DNA of 45,015 nt from Escherichia sp. ESNIH1 (GCA_002918705.1 PQKR01000014.1:1-45015); one strand, 5' to 3'. Shown: positions 22,669 to 30,774, counted from the first letter of the stretch. The notes: generated by a model from the letters alone, not told the origin. Numbers and translations are program-made.

Positions 22669-24882
22669 TTATTTTGCGGTTTTTTCGAGCTGGCGTACCC
22701 TGTTCATGATGCTGGATGCCCTGGCTGAGGCTGGCGTATTAGCAGCATAAACGTCACCACTTGCCGAACCTCTACGCCAGCGGCCACCAATAAACAGTGC
22801 CGCGCCGGAAATTAAAGACAGCGCCTCTCCCCGACTGAGTGTTTCGCCGGTTAAAAGGTGCATTTCGGCAGTTGCCCTGGCTATGGCCGCCGCGTTCTGC
22901 TCTGTAACGTGGTCGAATTTCTGCGCGGTAGTCGGTTTTTTCTTCCTCAAACGCTCCGCTAACTGTCTGCGCTCGCGTCGGTTTAATGGTTTGGTGAGAT
23001 CGATACCGGGATCCGGCACCGGATCCCCCGTACAGTTATTGACAGAACTCCGAGAGGGCGCAGGAGCGCCCTTAACGTCAACGGCCAGGTCAACGGCCCG
23101 CTTCGGCACAATTTTCCACTGCACAACGCGGGTTATAATTGGCGAGCCGTCGCCAACTTCGGTGTCGTAAATACCTTTCACACGCACTATTTCCTCACCG
23201 TAGTCATTGACCGAATCGCTGCTCTCGTACCATGTGCGCACTTGCAGATCGTCACGGCGCACGAACGGGCCGCCCTGGGCGTTAACGTAACCAGCCCAAT
23301 CACCTTCATGTGCTGCGTCATGCACCAGTGCAAATTCAATACTGAGGCCGTGAGCCGTTTCGGTGTCGGCCATCTTTCGCAGCTCGCGATAAACCGTAAC
23401 CGGCGCGCCGCCTACAAACTGGAATTGCCGGATGTGCCAGCGGGCGGCCCAGGCTGAAACTGCGGGGGCAGAGTCTTTGAGCATTTCGCCGCTTTCATCG
23501 TCGCGCTCACCATCCAGCGCAAAGCCATCGATATTTTTAGATATGTATTTTGCGATATAACCAGTAGCGCGCCCCTTATTAGGGTCGATAGCTTCTGCGT
23601 GAAAACGGGCTTTACGGGCTTTGTCGCTTTTCAGCTCCTGCCTGTCTTCCTTGCAGGCGTACTTACTGATGATTGCGCGCACGCGTGCCACATCCTCTGG
23701 CAACATAAACATCAGCATGTGCCAGTGCGGCGTAGCATCGTGATGAGGTTCGGCCACACGGATCCCGAATACGCGGATTCCATCACGGTGAAGTTTGGCG
23801 CGGATTTTAGCCCACAGTCCTGTCAGGTAACTTTGCGTGTCTGCCGGGCTGGAACCATTCCATTTCGTGTTACGGTATCCAGCACGGGTTGTAGCGTGGA
23901 ATTTTGACGGAGCTGTGAGGGTGTAGAACTCCCCAACATAGCCCAGCTGATTACTGATTTTTTCAAAACCATCAATACGGTTCATCAGCTCGCCGCGTCG
24001 AATAGACGGATTAGCGACGCTGCCGTCGTATTTCTCAATCAGGCTAATACGGTTGCCTTGTTCGTCTTCAAGATCCATTCCTTTGAGAAATTCACGGGTG
24101 CGTTTCCGCTGCTCACGCCATTCCATTACGCAAACCTTGCTCGCGTATGCTGTGCGGGTTTTGCTGACATTACCCATGGCGATTTGCAGATGCTCCCGCC
24201 AGTCTGATGCAACGCGCCGAAGGCGGTTTTTCCACCATTTTTCTGAGGCCATGCGCAGGGTAGCCGGCCCCACAATTTCAGCCGATACAAATTTGGTAGT
24301 GATGCGCTCCCAGCGCGGCGGCGTGTTTCTAAAATGCCGGGTGATGCGGGCGGCGCAGTGGTAAGAGGCGTGCATAATTTTCAGGTCGCTGCCAGCTTCC
24401 ACTTCGACAGTTCCCAGCTCGGAAATTATGAAGTTAGAAATATCACCGGCGAGCAAATCAATATCGGCTTTTGACATATCCGGCAGGCGGTTGTAGCGGG
24501 CCGTCATGTTTACCAGTCGGGACGCCATAAAGCGCACATCAGCGGCGTCAAAGTGCCCGCCGAACGCAGCGCCGGAAACGTCTGTCTCGATCCCGGTGAT
24601 GCTGTATTTATTCTTAACCAGTTCAAGGCGTGGCAATGCCTTCCGGGTAAAATTCACCAGAAAGGCATTGGCCCGCGCTAAACCGTGGTGGCGCTCCAGC
24701 TCATCAGCCCGGCGGCGCACGTCGTAACGTACGCAGTCCGGCTGTAACTCCAGCTCATGCCGCGCACGCAGCAACGCCGCAATCTGCTGATCGCGGCGGT
24801 GCTGTTCTGCGTGTGTCAGGTACGGGCTGGCAATGGCCTCGCGTGGTGCGTTCCATACATAAGGCAGGACAACATCACTCAC
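22669..24882 (-). CDS. A: Replication initiator endonuclease gpA-like (HUH rolling-circle)
   Basis: This 737-residue initiator nicks the phage origin to start rolling-circle replication (P2 A is 761). It belongs to the GPA family. The HUH metal motif is H386-W-H388 in ATPHWHMLMFM. The paired catalytic tyrosines are Y442 and Y446 in GYIAKYISKN, equivalent to P2 Y450/Y454. The N-terminal third is charged and helical. In P2 the origin lies inside A itself. The start overlaps the dam stop (ATGA). A 148-bp gap with the LexA promoter follows. Confidence 0.95.
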   Translation of the reverse strand: MSDVVLPYVWNAPREAIASPYLTHAEQHRRDQQIAALLRARHELELQPDCVRYDVRRRADELERHHGLARANAFLVNFTRKALPRLELVKNKYSITGIETDVSGAAFGGHFDAADVRFMASRLVNMTARYNRLPDMSKADIDLLAGDISNFIISELGTVEVEAGSDLKIMHASYHCAARITRHFRNTPPRWERITTKFVSAEIVGPATLRMASEKWWKNRLRRVASDWREHLQIAMGNVSKTRTAYASKVCVMEWREQRKRTREFLKGMDLEDEQGNRISLIEKYDGSVANPSIRRGELMNRIDGFEKISNQLGYVGEFYTLTAPSKFHATTRAGYRNTKWNGSSPADTQSYLTGLWAKIRAKLHRDGIRVFGIRVAEPHHDATPHWHMLMFMLPEDVARVRAIISKYACKEDRQELKSDKARKARFHAEAIDPNKGRATGYIAKYISKNIDGFALDGERDDESGEMLKDSAPAVSAWAARWHIRQFQFVGGAPVTVYRELRKMADTETAHGLSIEFALVHDAAHEGDWAGYVNAQGGPFVRRDDLQVRTWYESSDSVNDYGEEIVRVKGIYDTEVGDGSPIITRVVQWKIVPKRAVDLAVDVKGAPAPSRSSVNNCTGDPVPDPGIDLTKPLNRRERRQLAERLRKKKPTTAQKFDHVTEQNAAAIARATAEMHLLTGETLSRGEALSLISGAALFIGGRWRRGSASGDVYAANTPASARASSIMNRVRQLEKTAK

Positions 24883-25733
24883 GCCCGCACCTCATGAATG
24901 ACCGTTCTGTCGCACCCTGCCGCATAATCGACGCCCATCCAAACTACCGGCTTAGAAACAGCGATAACCTCAGCGGCACGCTTACTCTTACCGGCGGCCA
25001 CGCCAACACTGCGGGCGGTTGTAATTTTGTGAAGGGTGAAATTACGGTACAGCGAGCCGATCAGAAGCGTGTCGCTGTTGGAGGCAACAACCGGATGACC
25101 TTCTGATGACCGGCGCTCCAGAATTGAGGCCAGCCGATACTGGTCATCCTCGCCAAAACCTGCGGTGTGGTAACCGGCAAATGTACCGTCATACGGCGGA
25201 TCGCAGTAAACCACATCGCCGGGCAGCAGCTGCGCCAGGGTGTCTTCGTAACCGGCACAAATGAACATTGCGCGCCGGGCCTTTTCAGCAAAGGCGCGGA
25301 TTTCAGAAATCGGGAGGTACGGCTCTTTGTAATTACCGTATGGCACATTGAAATGCCCGGCACGGTTATAACGACACAGCCCACGGTAACAATGGCGATT
25401 CAGATAAAGAAAATATGCCGCTTTATCCATAAGGCTAAGTGCACCAGTATTAAAATACTGACGGCATTTGTAATAGCCGCTTTCGGTATTGAACTCCGCA
25501 TACAGGCGCTCAATGAGATGAATAAAGCCGAGCACATCATCCTTAATCTGCTGATACATGTTAATCAGGTCAGGGTTGATATCCGCAACGAGATAGCTGG
25601 GATAATCAGTTTCCATCATTACAGCGCAGGAACCCGCGAACGGTTCAACCAGTCGCGGGCCAGCAGGCAGGTACTTTTTCAGGTGCGGCATAACGGCGGT
25701 TTTATTGCCCGCCCATTTCAGGATTGTGCTCAT
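24879..25733 (-). CDS. dam: DNA adenine methyltransferase, Dam-like
   Basis: This 284-residue N6-adenine methyltransferase is of the D12/Dam class, starting at ATG 25731-25733 (MSTILKWAGNKTAVMPHLKK). The SAM-binding LVEPFAGSCAVMM motif lies near 30 and the catalytic DPPYDGTFAGY near 180. YFLYLNRHCYRGLCRYN lies between them and is typical of Dam. It probably methylates GATC. A longer upstream frame runs across the zinc-finger gene and was not used. It overlaps both neighbours by 3-4 bases, making it part of the early operon. It may protect phage DNA from host restriction or tune replication and repressor promoters. Confidence 0.94.
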   Translation of the reverse strand: MSTILKWAGNKTAVMPHLKKYLPAGPRLVEPFAGSCAVMMETDYPSYLVADINPDLINMYQQIKDDVLGFIHLIERLYAEFNTESGYYKCRQYFNTGALSLMDKAAYFLYLNRHCYRGLCRYNRAGHFNVPYGNYKEPYLPISEIRAFAEKARRAMFICAGYEDTLAQLLPGDVVYCDPPYDGTFAGYHTAGFGEDDQYRLASILERRSSEGHPVVASNSDTLLIGSLYRNFTLHKITTARSVGVAAGKSKRAAEVIAVSKPVVWMGVDYAAGCDRTVIHEVRA

Positions 25734-25954
25734 ACAGCCCCCTTGTAGTGCTTGCCTTTCAGCTCGGCGATTTCCTGACAGGTGACGCAGCACTGCACGC
25801 CCGGAATAACAGCCCGGCGCTCGGCGGGGATATCGCCTCCGCATGCCTGGCAGAAGAACGCAGAAGGCGCGGCCGGATAGCTGCGCGCTTTCTGAATTAG
25901 GCGATCACGGTCTTCCTGTTCGCGCTGCTGCACGTTATCCATGAAGCAGCCCAT
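25730..25954 (-). CDS. TraR/DksA-type zinc-finger protein
   Basis: This 74-residue protein ends in a four-Cys zinc finger (FFCQACGGDIPAERR, then CCVTCQEIAEL), like P2 Orf82 and TraR/DksA relatives, which bind the secondary channel of RNA polymerase. The start ATG overlaps the preceding stop as TAATG, with GGAG 8 bases upstream. It sits in the early operon between a DUF2732 gene and dam. An effect on host transcription is plausible from the family and unproved here. Confidence 0.88.
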   Translation of the reverse strand: MGCFMDNVQQREQEDRDRLIQKARSYPAAPSAFFCQACGGDIPAERRAVIPGVQCCVTCQEIAELKGKHYKGAV

Positions 25955-26181
25955 TAGTGCAGCTCCTGAGATTCGTTTTCAAAGCGGGCCGCTTCACGGC
26001 GCAGCAGCTCGGCGGCTTCTTTGCCGTTCAGCCCCTGCTGGGTGATGTGGATAGCCAGCGATTCAAGACGGATTGAAACGGCCAGGGCGCGGTCTTTACG
26101 CTCCTCGTTTTTTGCGGCTGTCAGCAATACGGTCAGCGCATCGTTGTCAGCTTTAAACTTGCGGGTTTCGGTATTTCGCAT
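25954..26181 (-). CDS. DUF2732-type early phage protein
   Basis: This 75-residue, mostly helical, charged protein (MRNTETRKFKADNDALTVLL and GKEAAELLRREAARFENESQ) resembles the DUF2732 proteins that P2/186-type phages encode ahead of A. I prefer the second ATG (26179-26181) because GGAG is 8 bases before it. The first, at 26187, is only 2 bases from GGAG. No function is known. It is coupled to the zinc-finger gene by TAATG. Confidence 0.75.
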   Translation of the reverse strand: MRNTETRKFKADNDALTVLLTAAKNEERKDRALAVSIRLESLAIHITQQGLNGKEAAELLRREAARFENESQELH

Positions 26182-26251
26182 ATTCATTTCTCCAGAATTT
26201 GGGCAAAAGAATGCCCGGCGGGTTTACGCCATTAATTTCGGTCGGGGTTAA

Positions 26252-26623
26252 TTACTCAGGTAGTACGCTTTCATGCAGTGAGAAACGACGGGGTAGAATT
26301 TCGCCCCAGCGCGCTATTTCGTTCATCGCCTTAATCAGCAACAACCGGCGGGGCTGGTCGAAATATTCAAACGGCCTGCCGACCTCATCACTTTTAAACG
26401 CGCCTGGCTCGTTGCGGTTCGCCAGCGTCATGACAACGAATTTAAAATTGTCATCCAGCTTGTTGAAATTACGCAGTGCACCGTTCTGCGTTGCTTTTAG
26501 TTTCTGATGAAAGCGGGCGAAACACTCCTCGCCGGACATCTTCACCGGCTGCGCATCAGCACAACCAGCATTATTAAACGGCGTCGCACCTGCATTGATT
26601 GGTGCGGACATGTTATTAATCAT
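26252..26623 (-). CDS. Early phage protein, DUF5347-like
   Basis: This 123-residue protein of unknown function starts MINNMSAPINAGATPFNNAG, with GAGGT ahead of ATG 26621-26623. The ordered part begins GEECFARFHQKLKATQNGAL. The GRPFEYFDQPRRLLLIKAMN block followed by EIARWGEILPRR fits the DUF5347 family of P2-like early regions, named from memory of the pattern. It overlaps fil by 4 bases and is followed by a 70-base gap. Confidence 0.65.
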   Translation of the reverse strand: MINNMSAPINAGATPFNNAGCADAQPVKMSGEECFARFHQKLKATQNGALRNFNKLDDNFKFVVMTLANRNEPGAFKSDEVGRPFEYFDQPRRLLLIKAMNEIARWGEILPRRFSLHESVLPE

Positions 26624-26817
26624 ATCAACCTCAAAAAAGCTTTAACCCGGCGCTTAAACGACGCGGGGCGCACAGTGCGCAGTTCACTTAATAATGCCGA
26701 CTGATCGCGGCTGGGGTTCCAGCGCTTACGGTCGCTTCCCATGATCCAGCCGTGGCCGTAGCTCATGGACGGACTTTGACGAACAAGCAGCGATGCGAAT
26801 GAGGGTTCATGTTTCAT
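26620..26817 (-). CDS. fil: Filamentation protein Fil-like
   Basis: This 65-residue protein resembles phage 186 Fil, which blocks host cell division when expressed early. I start at ATG 26815-26817 (MKHEPSFASLLVRQSPSMSY) behind GAGGTG. Family signatures are EPSFASLLVRQSPS, YGHGWIMGSDRKRW and the following SRDQSALLSELR. A basic C-terminus (SFKRRVKAFLRLI) follows. It lies directly after cII, the same order as in 186. Confidence 0.85.
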   Translation of the reverse strand: MKHEPSFASLLVRQSPSMSYGHGWIMGSDRKRWNPSRDQSALLSELRTVRPASFKRRVKAFLRLI

Positions 26818-26824
26818 GCTCACC

Positions 26825-27334
26825 TCACATCAGGCCGAATGTTGCGCCGATACCGCTGACAGTATCTACAGCGCTGGCGACTGCCGGGTTGCCCTGAACG
26901 CGGGCTTGCAGTGCAATGGCCGTTAACGTCAGCATTCTGATGCCAGAATTAACACACTCGATCATTCCGTGCTTACGGGCTTGCGTCAGGCGTTCCGTTG
27001 ATATCGCTCCGGTTGCCAGTTCGCCGAGTTCGCCCATTGCGCGCAAGACATAGGTTTGCATTTTCTCTGGTGCCAGTTCGTTCACCGGTACACACGGCAA
27101 ACAATGGATCTGAGCTAAAAACCCATCAACAAGAGTTGAGTCCTCAGTCAGATCAGTCAGCGCCCATATCTCGCGGGGCGTTAACTGGTGCGGTTGCTCC
27201 GGATTGAGCTTGTTATAAAGCGTATGCGGCTTGATACCCGCCTTAACAGCTAGCTCTTTAACGCTGTGAGTTGCCGCGAACTTTCTGCAAGCATCATCAA
27301 AGTGTGTATGTGACGAAATGCGAAAATCTAACAT
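26825..27334 (-). CDS. cII: CII-type transcription activator (186 family)
   Basis: This 169-residue protein has exactly the length of 186 CII, the activator that sets up lysogeny. I start at ATG 27332-27334 (MLDFRISSHTHFDDACRKFA). A TTG-initiated extension has no support. The N-terminal helix-turn-helix reads HSVKELAVKAGIKPHTLYNK, followed by the LTPREIWALTDLTEDSTLVD block. It is the second gene of the lytic operon after cox/apl and leads to fil. Confidence 0.9.
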   Translation of the reverse strand: MLDFRISSHTHFDDACRKFAATHSVKELAVKAGIKPHTLYNKLNPEQPHQLTPREIWALTDLTEDSTLVDGFLAQIHCLPCVPVNELAPEKMQTYVLRAMGELGELATGAISTERLTQARKHGMIECVNSGIRMLTLTAIALQARVQGNPAVASAVDTVSGIGATFGLM

Positions 27335-27370
27335 GCTGTAAATCCCTTTCAACTTGCATAATCAAGTTGC

Positions 27371-27595
27371 TTAAGCGGCAACGTAGCGGCAGTTAAGGCC
27401 TTGGGCCAGGAGACGCGCACGGAACGCGACCATATTGATACGAGCTGCACCGCCCGACTTTTTACGAGGCATGAGAATGAGATCACCATCCTCAACCATT
27501 TGTTTTACGGTGCGGATGCTGTAGCCGTACTGTACTGCAAACTCTTCGTACGTCATCAGATCGGGGCCTGACGGGATTGCAATTTGTGGAGTCAT
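27371..27595 (-). CDS. Cox/Apl-type excisionase and repressor
   Basis: This 74-residue DNA-binding protein is the first gene of the early lytic operon. The winged-helix core, DLMTYEEFAVQYGYSIRTVK then QMVEDGDLILMPRKKSG, corresponds to 186 Apl and P2 Cox, which direct excision and dampen the lytic and lysogenic promoters. SD-like CCGGAGAT precedes ATG. It starts 35 bases right of cII and is divergent from the repressor gene with the operators in between. Confidence 0.85.
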   Translation of the reverse strand: MTPQIAIPSGPDLMTYEEFAVQYGYSIRTVKQMVEDGDLILMPRKKSGGAARINMVAFRARLLAQGLNCRYVAA

Positions 27596-27659
27596 GGGTG
27601 ATTATCTCCGGTTAGTTGTTGTTTTGATGCATTGGCGTGCATTTGTTGATTCATGGGCA

Positions 27660-27688
27660 AGATTAATTGCTCATGTGGGCAATGTCAA
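27660..27688 (-). promoter_or_regulatory. Early lytic promoter pR with internal operator
   Basis: On the minus strand TTGACA (27683-27688) and TAATCT (27660-27665) are spaced by 17 bases, a strong promoter for cox-cII-fil-A. The spacer is filled by the palindrome ATTGC-N8-GCAAT (27666-27683), a likely CI operator that would block polymerase. A related TTGATTCATGGGCAA lies at 27646-27660 and a TGCAT-TGGCG-TGCAT repeat at 27627-27641. Confidence 0.75.
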
Positions 27689-27717
27689 CCCCAAAAGAGC
27701 GGGAAGGGTGAAAATAA

Positions 27718-28572
27718 ATGGGACATGAGAAGGGAACCCCGAAGGAAATACTCAACCGAATGAAGCTGGCCTATGGCGTAACCAGTAACGCTGAGTTGTC
27801 GAATCTAACGAAAATTCCAGTCTCTACAATGAGTAACTGGCTCTCCAGAGATAACATTCCTTTTAGATATGTGTACGAATGCGCCAATTCGACAGGTAAG
27901 GATGTTGACTGGCTTTTGAGTGGTGAACTTGCAAATGCGAGTCGGGAGGGGGCTGGAATTGCAAAATTCACTGGAGAGCAGTCCATCTATAACGAGATTT
28001 TAAAGAGTGGCGGACAGGCTCTGCTGCAAAGGCTTATGCTTGCATACGGTTTCACAATGCAAAAGCAGCTGGGTGAGTTGCTGGGGCTTTCTTCAGGGAC
28101 CATGAGCACCTGGGTTCGTCGCAATCATTTTCCCGGCGACGTAGTGGTTGCGTGCGCATTAGATACTGGCGTTTCGTTAAGATGGTTAGCGACTGGTAAA
28201 GGCAATAAATTTGAGGTAGTCGAAACTGCCGGTTCTACTGTTGCCATCCCGTGCTTCACTTTGTCGTCCGGGAAGTTAGAAGAAAATGGTGTGCGGGCAG
28301 TAGACAAGGATTTCATACCTAAGCAAACAATTAAGCCTGCCTACATCAAAAGCCAAACATTCGATTGGCTCATTGATGAAAATAAGCGCGATGTCTCTAA
28401 TGGACGTTGGATGCTTAGTATTGATGGTATTCATGATGTGTATGATGTTATCCGCATTCCCTCAAATAAAATCCAAGTCAAATTAATTAACTCAGGTGCA
28501 AGCTTCGCATGCAATACCGATGACGTTGTATGCATTGGGCAGGTTATATTTTCAATTGGAAAAAATGTTTAA
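27718..28572 (+). CDS. cI: Prophage repressor CI with two helix-turn-helix domains
   Basis: This 284-residue repressor maintains lysogeny. Unlike 186 CI (192 aa, one DNA-binding domain), it has two Bac_CI_repr-type modules. Residues 10-70 include ILNRMKLAYGVTSNAELSNL and end VDWLLSGE. Residues 101-161 include LLQRLMLAYGFTMQKQLGEL and end LRWLATGKG. The C-terminal region (170-284, with SQTFDWLIDENKRDVSNGRW) resembles the 186 CI oligomerisation domain, not a LexA/S24 protease. It should therefore not be cleaved in SOS, in line with a separate SOS-induced antirepressor. AGGGTGAAAATAA precedes ATG. Confidence 0.88.
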   Translation: MGHEKGTPKEILNRMKLAYGVTSNAELSNLTKIPVSTMSNWLSRDNIPFRYVYECANSTGKDVDWLLSGELANASREGAGIAKFTGEQSIYNEILKSGGQALLQRLMLAYGFTMQKQLGELLGLSSGTMSTWVRRNHFPGDVVVACALDTGVSLRWLATGKGNKFEVVETAGSTVAIPCFTLSSGKLEENGVRAVDKDFIPKQTIKPAYIKSQTFDWLIDENKRDVSNGRWMLSIDGIHDVYDVIRIPSNKIQVKLINSGASFACNTDDVVCIGQVIFSIGKNV

Positions 28573-28583
28573 AAGGAATGTTG

Positions 28584-28982
28584 ATGCTTATTAACCTAGC
28601 GAAGGCTTTCTCTTTAAGTTTTTTATTGCTTACTTCATTTTCATCTTTTTCTAAGCAAATCCCACAGCCTATCCTTGATGCTTTGTCAGGCCTAAGAATA
28701 GAAAAGATAAAATTAGATGGTCAGATTTTAACCATCACTTACCAAGATGAGGATGTAGGCGACCTTATGGCCCTAACCGCAGCTGAAAGTGTTTGCTCTT
28801 CCCGGTTCAGTGATGATTCTAAATGGCCGGAAGATACATTGAAAAGTATCAGGGTTCTTAATCATTGGCAAATGCAAGGATATGTGTTTGATATTGATGC
28901 AAAGGCTTGTGATGAATACGGGCACGCTGAAGGAATCAATGCAAATGATTTTTTCAAGGAACGAATGAAGAAATACCCCTGA
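28584..28982 (+). CDS. Exported moron protein, unknown function
   Basis: This 132-residue protein starts at ATG 28584-28586 behind AAGGA. It opens with a clear signal peptide, MLINLAKAFSLSFLLLTSFS, cleaved near SSFSKQ. The mature part has two Cys, so a periplasmic disulfide is possible, and ends basic. I do not recognise a family. It lies between cI and int on the plus strand, a position P2-like phages use for genes expressed in the lysogen. It is AT-rich compared with phage core genes. Superinfection exclusion or an envelope phenotype is possible, from position only. Confidence 0.8.
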   Translation: MLINLAKAFSLSFLLLTSFSSFSKQIPQPILDALSGLRIEKIKLDGQILTITYQDEDVGDLMALTAAESVCSSRFSDDSKWPEDTLKSIRVLNHWQMQGYVFDIDAKACDEYGHAEGINANDFFKERMKKYP

Positions 28983-29015
28983 TGTTATTTTGATTATTTT
29001 TAGAGATAACGCGAT

Positions 29016-30053
29016 ATGACAGCAAAGAAACTTCCTTCTGGAGAATGGCTTGCCGATTTCCGAGTTGACGGAAAGGACAGCCGCCGCATCAGAAAAAAAT
29101 TCGCCACAAAAGGCGAGGCTGTTTCATACGAGCAGTATTACCGTGATGAGGCTCAGAGTAAGCCCTGGATGGGTGAAAAAGAGGACCGCAGACGCTTAAG
29201 TGAGATAATAGAGCTGTGGCATAACCTTCATGGCCAAGCATTGATTGCCAGTAAAACACGGCTAGCTAAGCTGCACATTGTATGTAATGGCCTGGGCAAT
29301 CCTATCGCTTCTCAACTGACCGCTAAAGATTGGGCGCACTATCGCGATCGCCGCCTGCGTGGCGAGATCGATAATGGTTTCCATAAGGACCCTGCAGATT
29401 GGGCGGTGAAGCCCATCACAGTGAACCGGGAACAACAATATTTGATGGCGGTTTTTAACGAGCTTAAACGGTTGGGTGAATGGAGTCTCCCCAACCCCTT
29501 AGATGGGATCAGGGTCTTTAAAGAAGCTGACAAAGAGATGTCGTGGCTGACTCAGCCCCAAATTGTCGAGCTGTTTAACGCTTGCGAAAAGTACGGAAAA
29601 AAAGACCTGACTACGATCGTAAAAGTTTGCCTGGCGACAGGTGCAAGATGGGGGGAAGCGCAACGGCTGATTCGCTCTCAGCTATCACCTTACATACTCA
29701 CTTTCACTAAAACAAAAAGTGGCAAGAACAGGGCCGTTCCGATCCCGAAGTGGCTATACGATGAGCTTTCTCCCCGACAGGGCAGAATGTTCAAGCCATG
29801 CTACCAAGAATTTAAAAAGATGCTGGCTTTGACAAATATCGAACTGACCGAGGGACAGAAAACGCATGTCTTAAGGCATACTTTTAGCTCCCATTTTATG
29901 ATGAACGGCGGCAACATCCTTGTCCTGCAAAAGATTCTGGGACACGCCAACATCCGGGAAACGATGAAATATGCGCATTTTGCCCCCAATCATCTTGAGG
30001 AAGCCGCCTCACTTAACCCTATAGCTGATCCTGCGTCCATGATGTCCATTTAG
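29016..30053 (+). CDS. int: Tyrosine-recombinase integrase (P2/186 type)
   Basis: This 345-residue integrase inserts and excises the prophage. The N-terminal arm-binding domain (MTAKKLPSGEWLADFRVDGK) is followed by a SAM-like core-binding domain (about 60-165). The catalytic domain has R211 (ATGARWGEA), H284 and R287 (HVLRHTF), H310 (LGHANI) and nucleophile Y319 (ETMKYAHF). It is the last phage gene, reading toward the right attachment site about 100 bases away, as in P2. The stop is followed by 98 bases of AT-rich attP-arm-like sequence before the rplS remnant. Confidence 0.96.
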   Translation: MTAKKLPSGEWLADFRVDGKDSRRIRKKFATKGEAVSYEQYYRDEAQSKPWMGEKEDRRRLSEIIELWHNLHGQALIASKTRLAKLHIVCNGLGNPIASQLTAKDWAHYRDRRLRGEIDNGFHKDPADWAVKPITVNREQQYLMAVFNELKRLGEWSLPNPLDGIRVFKEADKEMSWLTQPQIVELFNACEKYGKKDLTTIVKVCLATGARWGEAQRLIRSQLSPYILTFTKTKSGKNRAVPIPKWLYDELSPRQGRMFKPCYQEFKKMLALTNIELTEGQKTHVLRHTFSSHFMMNGGNILVLQKILGHANIRETMKYAHFAPNHLEEAASLNPIADPASMMSI

Positions 30054-30151
30054 TGCCCACTAAGCATGTTTGCGATGGCACTTGATTGCACCAGTGATAC
30101 ACTTAACTTACTGTAAAATAAAACATTATGTTATTTATCAATAGGGTAAAT

Positions 30152-30198
30152 AAAAGGCGTCTGAACTAAGGTTCGCTTTCGCGACATCCTGATAAAAA
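30152..30198 (+). other. attR: Right attachment junction with 3' remnant of rplS
   Basis: The plus strand carries AAAAGGCGTCTGAACTAA at 30152-30169. It decodes as K-R-R-L-N-stop, close to the K-E-R-L-N end of ribosomal protein L19. Next comes GGTTCGCTTTCGCGACATCC, the type of sequence that follows rplS. rplS is also the E. coli neighbour of the dgcN region. The prophage therefore seems to sit in the 3' end of rplS, and the intact gene should be at the left end, outside the window. The shared core cannot be delimited without attL. Confidence 0.7.
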
Positions 30199-30228
30199 GG
30201 GGCTGGCCTGTGGGCTGGCCCCTTTTTT
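30199..30228 (+). terminator. Original rplS operon terminator
   Basis: GGGGCTGGCC-TGTG-GGCTGGCCCC is followed by seven T. It would end the rpsP-rimM-trmD-rplS operon but is now separated from rplS by the prophage. Confidence 0.85.
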
Positions 30229-30302
30229 TATGCCTGTGCGCGCGATCTGTTAACCCCGGCGTGCTAAATCCTTTACAATGTTCGCTCTCGACCGGAGGGC
30301 TA

Positions 30303-30734
30303 GTGGCTAACCTGATGCATCACTCAACATGGAAACGCGCAGCGGCATTGACCGCGCTGTTTGCGATCCTGCTGATCGTGGTTGCGCCGCTGATCTCCGT
30401 CGCGCTGCAAAAAGATCCCATGAGCGCCATGCCTGGCATGCATCACGAGATGTCGATGATGCCAGAGCATCACGTCATGCTTGACCATTACGCGATGCCC
30501 GAGCATCAGCCCGCGTCGCAAAGCATGCCGGTCGACCATGCCGAGGCGTGCGGCTACTGCGTGCTGCTGGCCCATGTGCCAGGGGTTATCCTTGCGCTTA
30601 TCGTTCTGCTCTGTGGCTTTCTGTTCCGTGTACGCATCACACCGCCACGGCCCACCGTGCGCCACTGGCACTTCTCTCCCTGGCTCTGCCCCGATACCCG
30701 CGCGCCGCCGCGCCTGTCTGCTTTTTCCCTTTAA
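30303..30734 (+). CDS. DUF2946-type membrane protein
   Basis: This small membrane protein is probably metal-related. I favour GTG 30303 (GGAGGG just upstream) or ATG 30315. The frame to 30210 begins inside a terminator and is rejected. A first membrane helix is ALTALFAILLIVVAPLISVA. It is followed by a Met/His-rich stretch (SAMPGMHHEMSMMPEHHVML) and CGYCVLLAHVPGVI leading into a second helix (LALIVLLCGFLF). DUF2946 proteins with HxxACGYC-like motifs often neighbour copper or TonB-dependent metal genes. A TTAACC/TACAAT promoter-like pair (30250-30279) precedes it, and the PepSY gene follows by 40 bases. Confidence 0.75.
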   Translation: MANLMHHSTWKRAAALTALFAILLIVVAPLISVALQKDPMSAMPGMHHEMSMMPEHHVMLDHYAMPEHQPASQSMPVDHAEACGYCVLLAHVPGVILALIVLLCGFLFRVRITPPRPTVRHWHFSPWLCPDTRAPPRLSAFSL

Positions 30735-30774
30735 AAAACTCAATCAATAACTTTTTGCCTTAGAAAGGAAAAGT

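Noticed and set aside
30210-30302. Upstream extension of the DUF2946 gene
   Set aside because: It would begin with GTG inside the rplS terminator hairpin. The later GTG/ATG next to GGAGGG is far more likely.
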